From assembly GCF_003122365.1 (NCBI RefSeq), contig NZ_CP029254.1, positions 4,551,501 to 4,615,500 of the forward strand: DNA of 64,000 nt, read 5' to 3'. This DNA is from Streptomyces spongiicola. GTDB taxonomy: Bacteria; Actinomycetota; Actinomycetes; Streptomycetales; Streptomycetaceae. The notes beneath the pieces were generated by a model, which saw only the letters and a list, made by a program, of their open reading frames with translations, had not been told where the DNA came from and ran no database searches. The stretch's first letter is position 1; the number at the start of each line of letters is the position of its first letter. The translations under genes and the position numbers were made by a program. Positions 27,367 to 36,373 of the stretch are shown piece after piece.

Positions 27367-30015
27367 GTGAAGGCCATTCGTCGATTCACCGTCCGCCCCG
27401 TCCTCCCCGGGCCCCTCGCCCCGCTCAGCGAGCTGGCCCGCAACCTTCGCTGGTCATGGCATGCGCCGACGCGGGAGCTGTTCCGCCGCGCGGACCCCGC
27501 CGGCTGGCGGGCGGCCGGCGGCGACCCGGTGCGGCTGCTCGGATCGGTGACCGCGGGCCGGCTCGCCGAACTCGCCACCGACCCGGAGTTCCTCTACCGC
27601 GTCTCGGAGTCCGCCCGCGATCTCGACGCCTATCTGCGCGGGCGGCGCTGGTACCAGGAGCGGTCCGGGGACGGGGTGCCGCTGCCCGCCGCCGTCGCCT
27701 ACTTCTCGCCCGAGTTCGGCATCACCGCCGCGCTGCCGCAGTACTCGGGCGGCCTGGGCATACTCGCCGGCGACCATCTGAAGGCGGCCAGCGACCTGGG
27801 GGTTCCGCTGATCGGCGTCGGACTGCTGTACCGGCACGGCTACTTCCGGCAGTCGCTGTCCCGCGACGGCTGGCAGCAGGAGCACTACCCCGTACTCGAC
27901 CCCGACGAACTGCCGCTGACCCTGCTCCGGGAGCCGGACGGCGGCCCCGCCCGCGTCTCCCTCGCCCTCCCGGGCGGCCGCACCCTGCGGGCCCGCATCT
28001 GGCAGGCGCGGGTCGGCCGGGTACCGCTGCTGCTGCTGGACTCGGACGTGGAGGAGAACGCCCCCGGGGAGCGCGACGTCACCGACCGGCTGTACGGCGG
28101 CGGCAGCGAGCACCGCCTGCTCCAGGAGGCGCTGCTCGGCATCGGCGGCGTCCGCGCGGTCCGTGCGTACTGCCGGCTCACCGGGCATCCGGAGCCGGAG
28201 GTCTTCCACACCAACGAGGGCCACGCCGGCTTCCAGGGACTGGAACGGATCCGCGAGCTGCTGCCCTACGGCCTCGACTTCGACGCCGCCCTGGAGGCGG
28301 TCCGGGCCGGTACGGTGTTCACCACCCACACCCCCGTCCCGGCCGGCATCGACCGCTTCGACCGCGAGCTGGTGGCCCGTCACTTCGGTGACGGCGGCGA
28401 ACTCCCCGGCATCGACACGGAACGCGTGCTGAGACTCGGCACGGAGAGCTACCCCGGCGGCGAGTCCCGGGTGTTCAACATGGCCGTCATGGGGCTGCGC
28501 CTCGCCCAGCGCGCCAACGGGGTCTCCACGCTCCACGGCGCGGTGAGCCGTGAGATGTTCCGCGGGCTGTGGCCGGGCTTCGACGTTCCGGAAGTGCCGA
28601 TCACCTCGGTCACCAACGGGGTGCACGCCCCGACCTGGGTGGCTCCCGAGGTGCTCGCCCTCGGGGACGACATCGCGGCCACGCCGGCCGCCGACCTCTG
28701 GGAGCTGCGCCGGACCCTGCGGGAACGGCTGGTGGGGGAGGTCCGCGAACGTCTGTACGCCTCCTGGCGCCAGCGCGGCGCCGGGACGACGGAACTGGGC
28801 TGGATCGACGGGGTGCTGGACCCGGACGTGCTCACCATCGGTTTCGCCCGCCGGGTCCCCGCGTACAAGCGGCTCACCCTGATGCTGCGCGACCGGGAAC
28901 GGCTGGCGGAGCTGCTGCTCCATCCGCGGCGCCCGGTGCAGATCGTCGTCGCCGGCAAGGCGCACCCCGCCGACGACGGCGGCAAGCGGCTGGTCCAGGA
29001 ACTGGTGAGGTTCGCTGACGAGCCCCGGTTCCGGCACCGGATCGTCTTCCTGCCCGACTACGGCATGGCGATGGCGCGGAAGCTGCTGCCGGGCTGCGAC
29101 GTATGGCTGAACAACCCGCTCCGCCCGCTGGAGGCGTGCGGCACCAGCGGGATGAAGGCGGCCCTCAACGGCGGCCTCAACCTGTCCGTACTCGACGGCT
29201 GGTGGGACGAGTGGTACGAGCCGGACTTCGGCTGGGCCGTGCCCACGGCCGACGGCACCGCCGCCGGCGAACAGGACCGCCGCGACGATCTGGAGGCCGC
29301 CGCGCTGTACGGGCTGGTCGAGGAGCGCATCGCGCCGCTGTTCTACGAACGGGGCGGGGACGGGGTTCCCGCCCGCTGGACCGAGATGGTCCGGCGCACG
29401 CTGACCGGGCTGGGGCCGAAGGTGCAGGCCGACCGGATGGTCCGCGAGTACGTGGACCGGCTCTACGCCCCCGCCGCCCGGGCCCACCGGGTGCTCGCCC
29501 TGGACACCGGCGCGGCCGGCGACCTGGCCGCCTGGAAGGCCCGGGTGCGCGCGGCCTGGCGCGGAGTCTCGGTCGACCATGCAGAGGTCGGCGCGCAGGT
29601 GGGCGCGCAGGTGGGTGTCGAGGCGGGTATCGAGGGGGGTGCTGAGGTGGGCGGGGGCACGGGATCGGACACCTGTGCCGTGGAGCTGGGTTCGACGCTG
29701 GCCCTGCGGGTGTGCGTCACCCTCGGTCTGCTCCGGCCGGAGGACGTGGAGGTGCAGGCCGTCGCGGGCCGGGTCGACGCGGACGACTCGATCACCGATC
29801 CCCAGACCTTCCCGCTGAAGCCGGCGGCGGGCGGCCCCGACACGGCCGGCCGACTGGTCTACGAGGGCCCGCTCGCCCTCGACCGCACCGGCCCGTTCGG
29901 ATACACGGTCCGGGTGCTGCCCGCGCACCCGCTGCTGCCGCACGGGGCGGACCTCGGCCTCGTGGCGTGGCCGAACGGGGCGGCGGGGGAGGGCGCGGGG
30001 GTGCTGATGCGCTGA
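27367..30015 (+). CDS. glgP: Alpha-glucan phosphorylase (short, GlgP type)
   Basis: GlgP releases glucose 1-phosphate from alpha-1,4-glucan ends using PLP. The protein is 882 residues and contains FSPEFGI and GGLGILAGDHLKAASDLG near the N-terminal third, NEGHAGF, and the PLP-loop EACGTSGMKAALNGG with the Lys near residue 597. Two GTG codons compete: 27367 is preferred because GAAGG lies eight bases before it and the protein then opens with KAIRRFTVRPVLP; 27358 overlaps the ribosome site. Near the C-terminus a Gly/Ala/Val repeat (about 29581-29655) interrupts the ordinary sequence. It is divergent from the glycogen-building operon. Confidence 0.94.
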   Translation: MKAIRRFTVRPVLPGPLAPLSELARNLRWSWHAPTRELFRRADPAGWRAAGGDPVRLLGSVTAGRLAELATDPEFLYRVSESARDLDAYLRGRRWYQERSGDGVPLPAAVAYFSPEFGITAALPQYSGGLGILAGDHLKAASDLGVPLIGVGLLYRHGYFRQSLSRDGWQQEHYPVLDPDELPLTLLREPDGGPARVSLALPGGRTLRARIWQARVGRVPLLLLDSDVEENAPGERDVTDRLYGGGSEHRLLQEALLGIGGVRAVRAYCRLTGHPEPEVFHTNEGHAGFQGLERIRELLPYGLDFDAALEAVRAGTVFTTHTPVPAGIDRFDRELVARHFGDGGELPGIDTERVLRLGTESYPGGESRVFNMAVMGLRLAQRANGVSTLHGAVSREMFRGLWPGFDVPEVPITSVTNGVHAPTWVAPEVLALGDDIAATPAADLWELRRTLRERLVGEVRERLYASWRQRGAGTTELGWIDGVLDPDVLTIGFARRVPAYKRLTLMLRDRERLAELLLHPRRPVQIVVAGKAHPADDGGKRLVQELVRFADEPRFRHRIVFLPDYGMAMARKLLPGCDVWLNNPLRPLEACGTSGMKAALNGGLNLSVLDGWWDEWYEPDFGWAVPTADGTAAGEQDRRDDLEAAALYGLVEERIAPLFYERGGDGVPARWTEMVRRTLTGLGPKVQADRMVREYVDRLYAPAARAHRVLALDTGAAGDLAAWKARVRAAWRGVSVDHAEVGAQVGAQVGVEAGIEGGAEVGGGTGSDTCAVELGSTLALRVCVTLGLLRPEDVEVQAVAGRVDADDSITDPQTFPLKPAAGGPDTAGRLVYEGPLALDRTGPFGYTVRVLPAHPLLPHGADLGLVAWPNGAAGEGAGVLMR

Positions 30016-30264
30016 GTCCGGCCGATGCGTCGGCCCGGCCGCCCGTGTGGGTCCGGCCGCCCGTGTGGGTCCGGTTTCCCGTGTCTGCCGGGCCGCTTGG
30101 GTCTGCCGGGCCGCTTGTGTCGGTTCGGTGGTCCGAGCGGGTCCCGTACACCGAGCCGCTCCGGCGGCCCACCCGGCCCACTCGGCTCGGCGGCCCACCC
30201 GGCCCGGTGGTCCGGGCAGGTCCTGTCGGCTGAGCCCGCCCGGGGGACCGAGCCCCCGTGCCAG

Positions 30265-30298
30265 GCCGCCCGGGGGAGCCTACGCTCCCCCGGGCGGC
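30265..30298. terminator. Bidirectional terminator between glgP and the M4 protease gene
   Basis: GCCGCCCGGGGGAGC (30265-30279) pairs perfectly over 15 bp with 30284-30298 around a CTAC loop, in the convergent gap between glgP and the protease gene. It is one of the strongest hairpins in the window. Confidence 0.85.
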
Positions 30299-30299
30299 C

Positions 30300-30350
30300 G
30301 GGGCGGTGCCGGGGCGGTGCCGGGGCGGTGCCGGGGCGGTGCCGGGGCGG
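30300..30350. repeat. 11-bp tandem repeat
   Basis: GGGGCGGTGCC is repeated 4.6 times immediately after the terminator hairpin and 16 bases before the protease stop codon. Nearby, 30038-30140 also holds doubled CGGCCGCCCGTGTGGGTC and CTGCCGGGCCGCTTG segments. Confidence 0.85.
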
Positions 30351-30366
30351 ATGAACCGCAGGGTGC

Positions 30367-32388
30367 CTACGGGAACGTCAGCTTGAAGTTGCTGATGTAG
30401 CCGGTGTCATAGCGGGCGACGTCCTGGACCCGCAGGTTCCAGGTGCCGTTGGCCACCTCGCTGGAGGCGTTCACGGTGTACGTCTCGATCACGTCGTCGG
30501 CGGAGTCGCTGCCGCTGGAGTTCTTCAGGCGGTAGGCCGTGCCGTCCGGGGCCACCAGGTCGATCACCAGGTCACCCCGCCAGGTGTGCCGGATGTCGAC
30601 GTCGACCGCGAGGTTCGACGGGGCGTTTCCGGCGATGCCGGTGACCGCGACCGGGGAGCTGACCGTGCCGAGGTCCGGGATGCTGATGTCGCCGGTGTTC
30701 TCGAAGACCTTGCCGGGTCCGGGCTCGCCGCCGGGCCGGGAGCCGACGTTGATGGCCGCCCAGGCGTCGGTCACGGCCTTGACCTCCGCGCTGCTCGCCC
30801 CGTACAGCTCCGTCGCGACCGCGAGGGTGCCGGTGCGGGCGCCCGCGTAGTTGGTCGTCGAGTTGAACTTCGTGGTGAGCGCCTTGTACCAGATCAGCGA
30901 GGCCTTGTCGCGGCCGATGCCGGTGACCGGCAGGCCGTCCGAGGTCGGCGAGTCGTAGTTCACGCCGTTGATGGTCTTCGCCCCGCTGCCCTCGGAGAGC
31001 AGGTAGTACCAGTGGTTCGCCGGGCCGGAGGAGTAGTGCACGTCGATGCTGCCGATGCCCGAGTACCAGGAGTCCTTGGACTTGCCGTCCCTGCTCGGCT
31101 TGTCCATGTAGCGCAGCGGTGTGCCGTTGCCGTTGATGTCGATCTTCTCGCCGACCAGGTAGTCGCCCTTGTCCTGGGTGTTGGCCGCGTGGAACTCGAC
31201 CGCGGCGGCGAAGATGTCGGACGTCGCCTCGTTGAGGCCGCCGGACTCGCCGCTGTAGACCAGCTTGGCGGTGTTGGAGGTGATGCCGTGCGTCATCTCG
31301 TGCGCGGCGACGTCGATCGACGTCAGCGGCTTGGCGTTGCCGGCGCCGTCGCCGTAGGTCATGCAGAAGCAGCTGTCCGACCAGAACGCGTTGACGTAGT
31401 TGTTGCCGTAGTGGACCCGGGAGTACGCGCCGACGCCGTCGCCCCGGATGCCGGAACGGCCGTGCACGTCCTTGAAGTAGTCCCAGGTCAGTGCCGCGCC
31501 GTAGTGCGCGTCGGCGCCGGCGGTCTCGGCGTTCTGCGGGGTGCCGTCGCCCCAGACGTCGTCGGTCCCGGAGAACAGGGTGCCCGAGCCGGACGTGCCG
31601 CGGTTGAGGTTGTTGGTCTTGTGGTTGCCGCGGGTGGTGTCGGTCAGCGTGTACGACGGCGCGGTGCCCAGGGACACCTGTCCGCTGTACATCGTGTTGC
31701 CCGTGCCCTGCTGGATCGCCTGCCACTCGTACAGCTTGCCGCCGGTCGTGGCGTCGGTGACGACGTGCAGCTCGTTGGGTGTGCCGTCGTGTTGCAGACC
31801 GCCCACGACGGTCTCGTACGCCAGCTTCGGCTCGCCCTGGGCCATCCAGACCACCTTGCGCGGAGCGCGCTCGGCGGCGGTGTCCTTCGAGCCCTCCGCG
31901 CGTGCGGCGGCCACGGCCTGCTGCTCCGCGGCGGCCGGGGCGACGTCGGCGCCGGTGTCGATGTTCCGCAGCGCCGACGCCGACGCCTTGCTGACGGACT
32001 CGGCCCTTCCGGCCTCCGACTCGGTGACCACCAGGTCACCGCCGAGCACGGGCAGGCCCGCGTAGGTGCGCTCGTAGCGGGTGTGCGTGGTGCCGTCCCG
32101 GTCCTGGACCACGTCGCGCACGACGAGCTTCTCCTGCGCACCGAGGCCGAGTTCGGCCGCGGTCGCCGCCTTGGTGGCGTTGGCCTCGCGGATCAGCTCC
32201 GCCCGCTGGGCGGGGGAGAGCGCCACGGGCAGCGCGCCGGGGTCCGCCCCGGAGGCGGTCTGCTGCTTCGGGGCGATCGGCGCGGGGGCCGCGGCGGCGG
32301 AGCCGGCCTGGACTCCGGCGGCCAGGAGGGCTGCGACTGCCAGCAGAGCGCCGGTCGCGGACGTGCGACGGCTGGACATGGGTCTCAC
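30367..32388 (-). CDS. Secreted M4 (thermolysin-like) metalloprotease with P domain
   Basis: The 673-residue preproenzyme has a signal peptide (about 1-35), a fungalysin/thermolysin-type propeptide (about 50-220), a zinc protease domain with HEMTH (363-367) and the third ligand Glu387 in GGLNEATSD, a substrate-side DVHYSSGPANH, and a C-terminal P/Homo B domain (about 555-673) beginning FENTGDISIPD. It digests external protein after autoprocessing. The start is GTG at 32386-32388: AAGGAG is five bases upstream, whereas the next ATG (32379) is too far from it. It is a monocistronic gene between terminators. Confidence 0.92.
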   Translation of the reverse strand: MRPMSSRRTSATGALLAVAALLAAGVQAGSAAAAPAPIAPKQQTASGADPGALPVALSPAQRAELIREANATKAATAAELGLGAQEKLVVRDVVQDRDGTTHTRYERTYAGLPVLGGDLVVTESEAGRAESVSKASASALRNIDTGADVAPAAAEQQAVAAARAEGSKDTAAERAPRKVVWMAQGEPKLAYETVVGGLQHDGTPNELHVVTDATTGGKLYEWQAIQQGTGNTMYSGQVSLGTAPSYTLTDTTRGNHKTNNLNRGTSGSGTLFSGTDDVWGDGTPQNAETAGADAHYGAALTWDYFKDVHGRSGIRGDGVGAYSRVHYGNNYVNAFWSDSCFCMTYGDGAGNAKPLTSIDVAAHEMTHGITSNTAKLVYSGESGGLNEATSDIFAAAVEFHAANTQDKGDYLVGEKIDINGNGTPLRYMDKPSRDGKSKDSWYSGIGSIDVHYSSGPANHWYYLLSEGSGAKTINGVNYDSPTSDGLPVTGIGRDKASLIWYKALTTKFNSTTNYAGARTGTLAVATELYGASSAEVKAVTDAWAAINVGSRPGGEPGPGKVFENTGDISIPDLGTVSSPVAVTGIAGNAPSNLAVDVDIRHTWRGDLVIDLVAPDGTAYRLKNSSGSDSADDVIETYTVNASSEVANGTWNLRVQDVARYDTGYISNFKLTFP

Positions 32389-33118
32389 GCGGACTCCTTC
32401 TGCGAGGGGGGTCACGGGCGGCTGGGTGGGCCGCCCGGCAGAACCGAGGAGCATGTTGTGCGTGGCTCGACGGAAGCGTGGCAGGAGTGAACAGTTTCTG
32501 TCAGGGTCGCGTCAAAAGAATGGCCGGATCGTGTTCGCTGAGTGAGAGGTCATGTTCGTTGAGAGGACGTTTCGCCTGGCGTCCCGCGGGTGCCGTCCCG
32601 CGGCCGTGGCGGGCCTGGCTCGGCGGCGTCGGCGGGGATGCGGACTGAAGACATCCGCTACGGGATCCCGGAGGGCAGATGCTACGCGCCGCCCGCCCGG
32701 CCGACGCCCCGGCATGGCGCGTTCCGGCCGTGCGGCCGCCCCGCGGGGCCCCGCTGTCCGCCGCGAGCCGTCGAACCGTACGGCTGCCTCCGGTCGCGCC
32801 GGGTGCGGTGAACGGCTTTGCCGAGGGCCCTGGGGAATGTCTGAAAAGGCGTCAGCCATATGGCGGCGGGGACAGCTCTCGGACGGGAGCCGAGCCTGTC
32901 GGAGGCAACCCGGTACGAGCCGCGCGGACCCCGACCCTCGGACCCCGACCCTGACCTCTGACCTCCGAACCCGAACCCCGAAACCCCGAAACCCCGAATC
33001 CCGCACCCACAACCGCACCTGACCCGTGCGACCCGCCGCGGGGCCGCCTCCCCGGGGCAAGGAGGGCGAGGGCGGGGTGAGGGCTGGGGCGAGGACCTGT
33101 CGCACCGTCACGGCCCGC
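32389..33118. other. 730-base noncoding gap with C-rich low-complexity tract
   Basis: No gene is supported. A TTGACG box on the minus strand near 32512 may belong to the protease promoter. From about 32918 to 33010 the sequence becomes imperfect CCCCGAACC/CCCCGAAAC repeats. The rest is ordinary GC-rich spacer. Confidence 0.55.
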
Positions 33119-34336
33119 CTACGGAGTCGGACCGTCCTGGCGAGGACATGCACCCGCCTCGCCGCCGAGTGAGGTCCGCCGCGCACCCCACCCCGGCTTC
33201 CGGCCCTCCGCGGGGGTGATCGCCACCCCGGTCGGCCCGGCGCCGACGCCGACGGTGGCGACGACCCGGTTGCGGCGGGTGTCGATCACGGAGACATCGT
33301 CGTCCGCGAAGTCGGTGACGTACGCCCGCGAGCCGTCCGGGGTGACGGCGATCCCGTTGGGCCGTTCGCCGACGGGCACGGTGGCGACCACCTCGTCCCG
33401 GCAGGTGTCGATCACCGAGACGTCGTCGCCGGCCGTGTTGGCGACGTACACGCGACGGCCGTCGGGGAGCACGGCCACCCCGGCCGGTCCCGCGCCAGCC
33501 TCGACGGTGGCGACCACCGCGTCCCGGCGGGTGCTGACGACCGACACATCGCCGGAGGTGAGGTTGGAGACGTACACCCGCGAGCCGTCCGGGGCGACCG
33601 CCAGGGCGGTCGGTCCCCGCCCGACGGGAACGGTGCCGAGGATCCGGTTGCGGTTGCGGCCGGTGCCGATCACCCACACCTCGTCGGAGCCGGCGCTCGC
33701 GACGTAGAGGCGCGAACCGTCGGGGAGGAACGCGAGACCCAGAGGGGCGTCGCCGACGTCGAGGGTGGCGACGACCCGGTTGCGGCGGGCGTCGATGACG
33801 GAGACGTCGTCGGACGCGACGTTCGCGACATAGACGCGGTGGCCGTCGGGGGAGACCGCGACCCTGCTCGGTTCGTCGCCGACGGGCACGGTGGCGACGA
33901 CCTCGCCACGGCGGGCGTCGATCACCGACACCGTGTCCGCACCCGAATCGGTGACGTAGACCCGCGAGCCGTCCGGGGCGACCGCGGTGCTGTCCGGCCC
34001 GTCCCCGACGGCCACGGTGCCGACGACCCGGTTCGTGCGGGTGTCCACGATGGACACCGAGTCCGAGTGGAGTTCGGCCACATAGGCGAGGGTCCGGGAC
34101 CGCGGTCCGCCCGGGACGGAGCGCGCGGCCGGCACGGAGCGCGCGGCCGTCATCGAGGGAGCGGTCAGCGCGGAGGGCCCGGCCGTCGTCGAGGGAGCGG
34201 TCGACGCGGAGGGTCGGGCCGCGAAGGGCGGTGCGGCGGTCGTCCCGGGTGCCACGTGAGCAGCGCCCGACCGGACGGGCATCAGCAGGGCCGCCAGCAC
34301 CGCGGACACCAGCGTGCGTGACACGGGACCGGGCAT
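33119..34336 (-). CDS. Secreted seven-blade YVTN beta-propeller protein
   Basis: The 405 residues start with a signal peptide, a Ser/Thr/Ala/Pro spacer (about 35-78) with short repeats (AARSVPAARSVP), then seven YVTN repeats of about 42 residues following the pattern YV-x(6)-D-x-VSVID, then VxxTVxVGxxP, AVxPDG. These repeats build a seven-bladed propeller as in YncE-like and archaeal surface-layer proteins; the ligand is unknown. The ATG at 34334-34336 has GGGAGG about six bases upstream. No anchor is visible at the C-terminus, so it is probably released or held by partners. Confidence 0.85.
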   Translation of the reverse strand: MPGPVSRTLVSAVLAALLMPVRSGAAHVAPGTTAAPPFAARPSASTAPSTTAGPSALTAPSMTAARSVPAARSVPGGPRSRTLAYVAELHSDSVSIVDTRTNRVVGTVAVGDGPDSTAVAPDGSRVYVTDSGADTVSVIDARRGEVVATVPVGDEPSRVAVSPDGHRVYVANVASDDVSVIDARRNRVVATLDVGDAPLGLAFLPDGSRLYVASAGSDEVWVIGTGRNRNRILGTVPVGRGPTALAVAPDGSRVYVSNLTSGDVSVVSTRRDAVVATVEAGAGPAGVAVLPDGRRVYVANTAGDDVSVIDTCRDEVVATVPVGERPNGIAVTPDGSRAYVTDFADDDVSVIDTRRNRVVATVGVGAGPTGVAITPAEGRKPGWGARRTSLGGEAGACPRQDGPTP

Positions 34337-34423
34337 GGGAACCTCCCGAGAGACATGAGTGACGCCCCGTCATGGGAGCAGGTGCCGGTGTCGGAACCGA
34401 GACCCGGGCCGAGGCCTGAATTC

Positions 34424-34484
34424 AGAGCCAGAGCCAGAGCCGGAGCCGGAGCCGGAGCCGGAGTCGGAACCGGAGCCGGAGCCG
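34424..34484. repeat. AGAGCC/GGAGCC hexamer repeat
   Basis: Ten hexamer units in the 378-base gap (34337-34714) between the propeller gene and the membrane protein gene. The rest of the gap is GC-rich, with no gene seen. Confidence 0.85.
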
Positions 34485-34714
34485 CCCGAGCGTGCGCCTC
34501 AGCCGCCCGGGCCCGGGCCCGGGCCGGTACCGAGCCGGAAGGCGGCGCAGGCCGCCGTGCCCCGACCCCCGAAGCTAGGCCCTCGCCGCCCGGCCGGCAG
34601 ACGGGGCGCGCGCTCGGCCGCGGGAAATCGCCTGACGGGCGGACGCACGGACGGGTGGCCCCGCGGACGCGCCCCGTCGTGGGCGCCGGGGGCGGTCACG
34701 GAACGGCTCCGGGT

Positions 34715-36244
34715 TCACGGGGCCGCGGTGCCTTCCGTGGCGCCCAGCTCGCGGATGATGCGGATCAGGTTGGCCGGGGCGGCCGCGAGGCGGACCGGCC
34801 GGCCCGCGTCGTCGAGTTCGGCGATGTGCCAGCCTCTGGGGACGGTGTCGCCGTCGCCGCCCCGGACGCGCCGCACGTCCTGGACGGTGAGCCGCTCGAC
34901 CGGGATCCGTTTCGCCGCGAACCGGCCCGGGCCGGGGTGGGGCGTCACCGCCGGCGGTCCGTCTCCGAGGACGATGTGGGTGCCGAAGCCGTTCGGGTTG
35001 TAGTCGGTGTGCTCCAGGAAGCAGGCGGCCAGAAACACCGGGCCGGAGAACCCCCGGGCCGCTTCGGCTGCCTCGGCCTGCCCGGGCGTACGGACGCGGG
35101 TGGCGCGCCAGGCGCCGGTGAGGAGCCCCAGGGTGACGAGCGAACCCGCGGCCGCCCAGGTGATCGCCACGGGAGGGGCGAGCGGGGCCGAGGGGTGGAG
35201 GTAGCAGAGCGGCAGCAGCCACAGGGCCGTACCGGCGAGTGCACCTGTGAAGGGATGGGCCGAGGGAAGGACCTCGTCGTCGGGCAGCCGGCGCCCGCGC
35301 AGGCGCAGCAGCACCCGGGCGCCGGGATAGCCGGCGGCGAGGGCGCACGCGGCCGCGGCGACGGCCACGTCTCCGGCACCGGTGAAGTGCTCCCGCCACA
35401 CGTGGTGTTCTCCGACGACCTCCCTCACCTCACCGCGCCAGAGGATCAGTTCGACGCTGTCGCCGGGCCGGAACCCCTGGACGCCTTCTCGCGAGATCGC
35501 GAGCCGCTCCGACGGCGTGCCGTCGGCGAAGTACAGCCGGCTGGGTCCCCTCACCCTGCCCACCTCGGTCCGCGCGATCACGGCCGGCAGGGTGGTCAGG
35601 CAATCGCCGCGCCCCGCAGTGCCGGCGGTGCACGGGACGGCCGAACTCCAGGCCGCCTTCTGCGATTCGGCGACCGGCACGAACCACGCGGTCAGGCCCG
35701 CGCCCGCGAGCAGCAGCGCGCACAGGACCAGCCACCCGGCCAAGCCGCGCCCGGCGGCCCGGTACGAGACGACCGGGACGTGGCGTGACTCCGGGTCTCC
35801 GTAACGGCGGTGCACCGCGCGGAGCGCGTCCAGCTGCGCGTCGAAGTGCGTGCGGTGGTGCACGGCACGGTCCCACGGCAGCGGCAGGCGCCGCCTGTGT
35901 CCGTCGCGCAGCACCACGCTGACGCGACGGACGTCGCGGTGTCTGCTGTTCTGCATGTACACGTGCAGGTCGGCGACATCGTGCCAGGGCAGGCTCCGGC
36001 GGCGCAGCAGCGTCCGGGAGTGCAGGCCGCGCGCGTCGGCGCTCACCCGGGCGGTGGCCGGGTAGAGGTACGCGAACCCGACCGACGCGACGAACAGGCC
36101 CCCGTGCGCCCAGGGGTCCAGGAGGTTGCCCCGGCACACCAGCCGCACCGCGGCCAGGATCGCCCCGGCCGCCCCGAGCCCGAGGACGAACCGCAGGCCG
36201 CGGCTCGGATGGGGGCGGCAGACCACTTCCCGGATGTCGGTCAT
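34715..36244 (-). CDS. Membrane protein with PH-like domain, function unknown
   Basis: The 509 residues contain two N-terminal membrane helices (near 20-40 and 50-65), a short PH-like domain (pattern RVSADARGLHSRTLLRRRSLPWHDVADL) with a basic patch, a third helix (GWLVLCALLLAGAGLTAWFV), a roughly 110-residue loop with two Cys (PCTAGTAGRGDC), three more helices and a cytoplasmic tail. The start is ATG 36242-36244, right before the first helix; no strong ribosome site is visible. I cannot assign a function. It lies downstream of the ABC exporter genes on the same strand (129-base gap) and may be co-transcribed. Confidence 0.75.
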   Translation of the reverse strand: MTDIREVVCRPHPSRGLRFVLGLGAAGAILAAVRLVCRGNLLDPWAHGGLFVASVGFAYLYPATARVSADARGLHSRTLLRRRSLPWHDVADLHVYMQNSRHRDVRRVSVVLRDGHRRRLPLPWDRAVHHRTHFDAQLDALRAVHRRYGDPESRHVPVVSYRAAGRGLAGWLVLCALLLAGAGLTAWFVPVAESQKAAWSSAVPCTAGTAGRGDCLTTLPAVIARTEVGRVRGPSRLYFADGTPSERLAISREGVQGFRPGDSVELILWRGEVREVVGEHHVWREHFTGAGDVAVAAAACALAAGYPGARVLLRLRGRRLPDDEVLPSAHPFTGALAGTALWLLPLCYLHPSAPLAPPVAITWAAAGSLVTLGLLTGAWRATRVRTPGQAEAAEAARGFSGPVFLAACFLEHTDYNPNGFGTHIVLGDGPPAVTPHPGPGRFAAKRIPVERLTVQDVRRVRGGDGDTVPRGWHIAELDDAGRPVRLAAAPANLIRIIRELGATEGTAAP

Positions 36245-36373
36245 ACGCGGGATCGTGCCATCGGCCGGGCCGCACCGGCTTGTGCGGTGTGCGGCAGTTC
36301 TCCCGCCCGCAGGCTGCCGACCTGACACGACGTGCGCACGGCCGGCGACTTCGCGGACTCCGCTCCCCCGCCG

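Noticed and set aside
26640..27578. Open frames in the glgE-glgP gap
   Set aside because: Biased composition (P, R, G), no domain, and they overlap the true glgP start.
32512..33186. 224-codon minus-strand frame upstream of the protease gene
   Set aside because: Arg/Pro-rich low-complexity translation covering C-rich repeats, without start signals.
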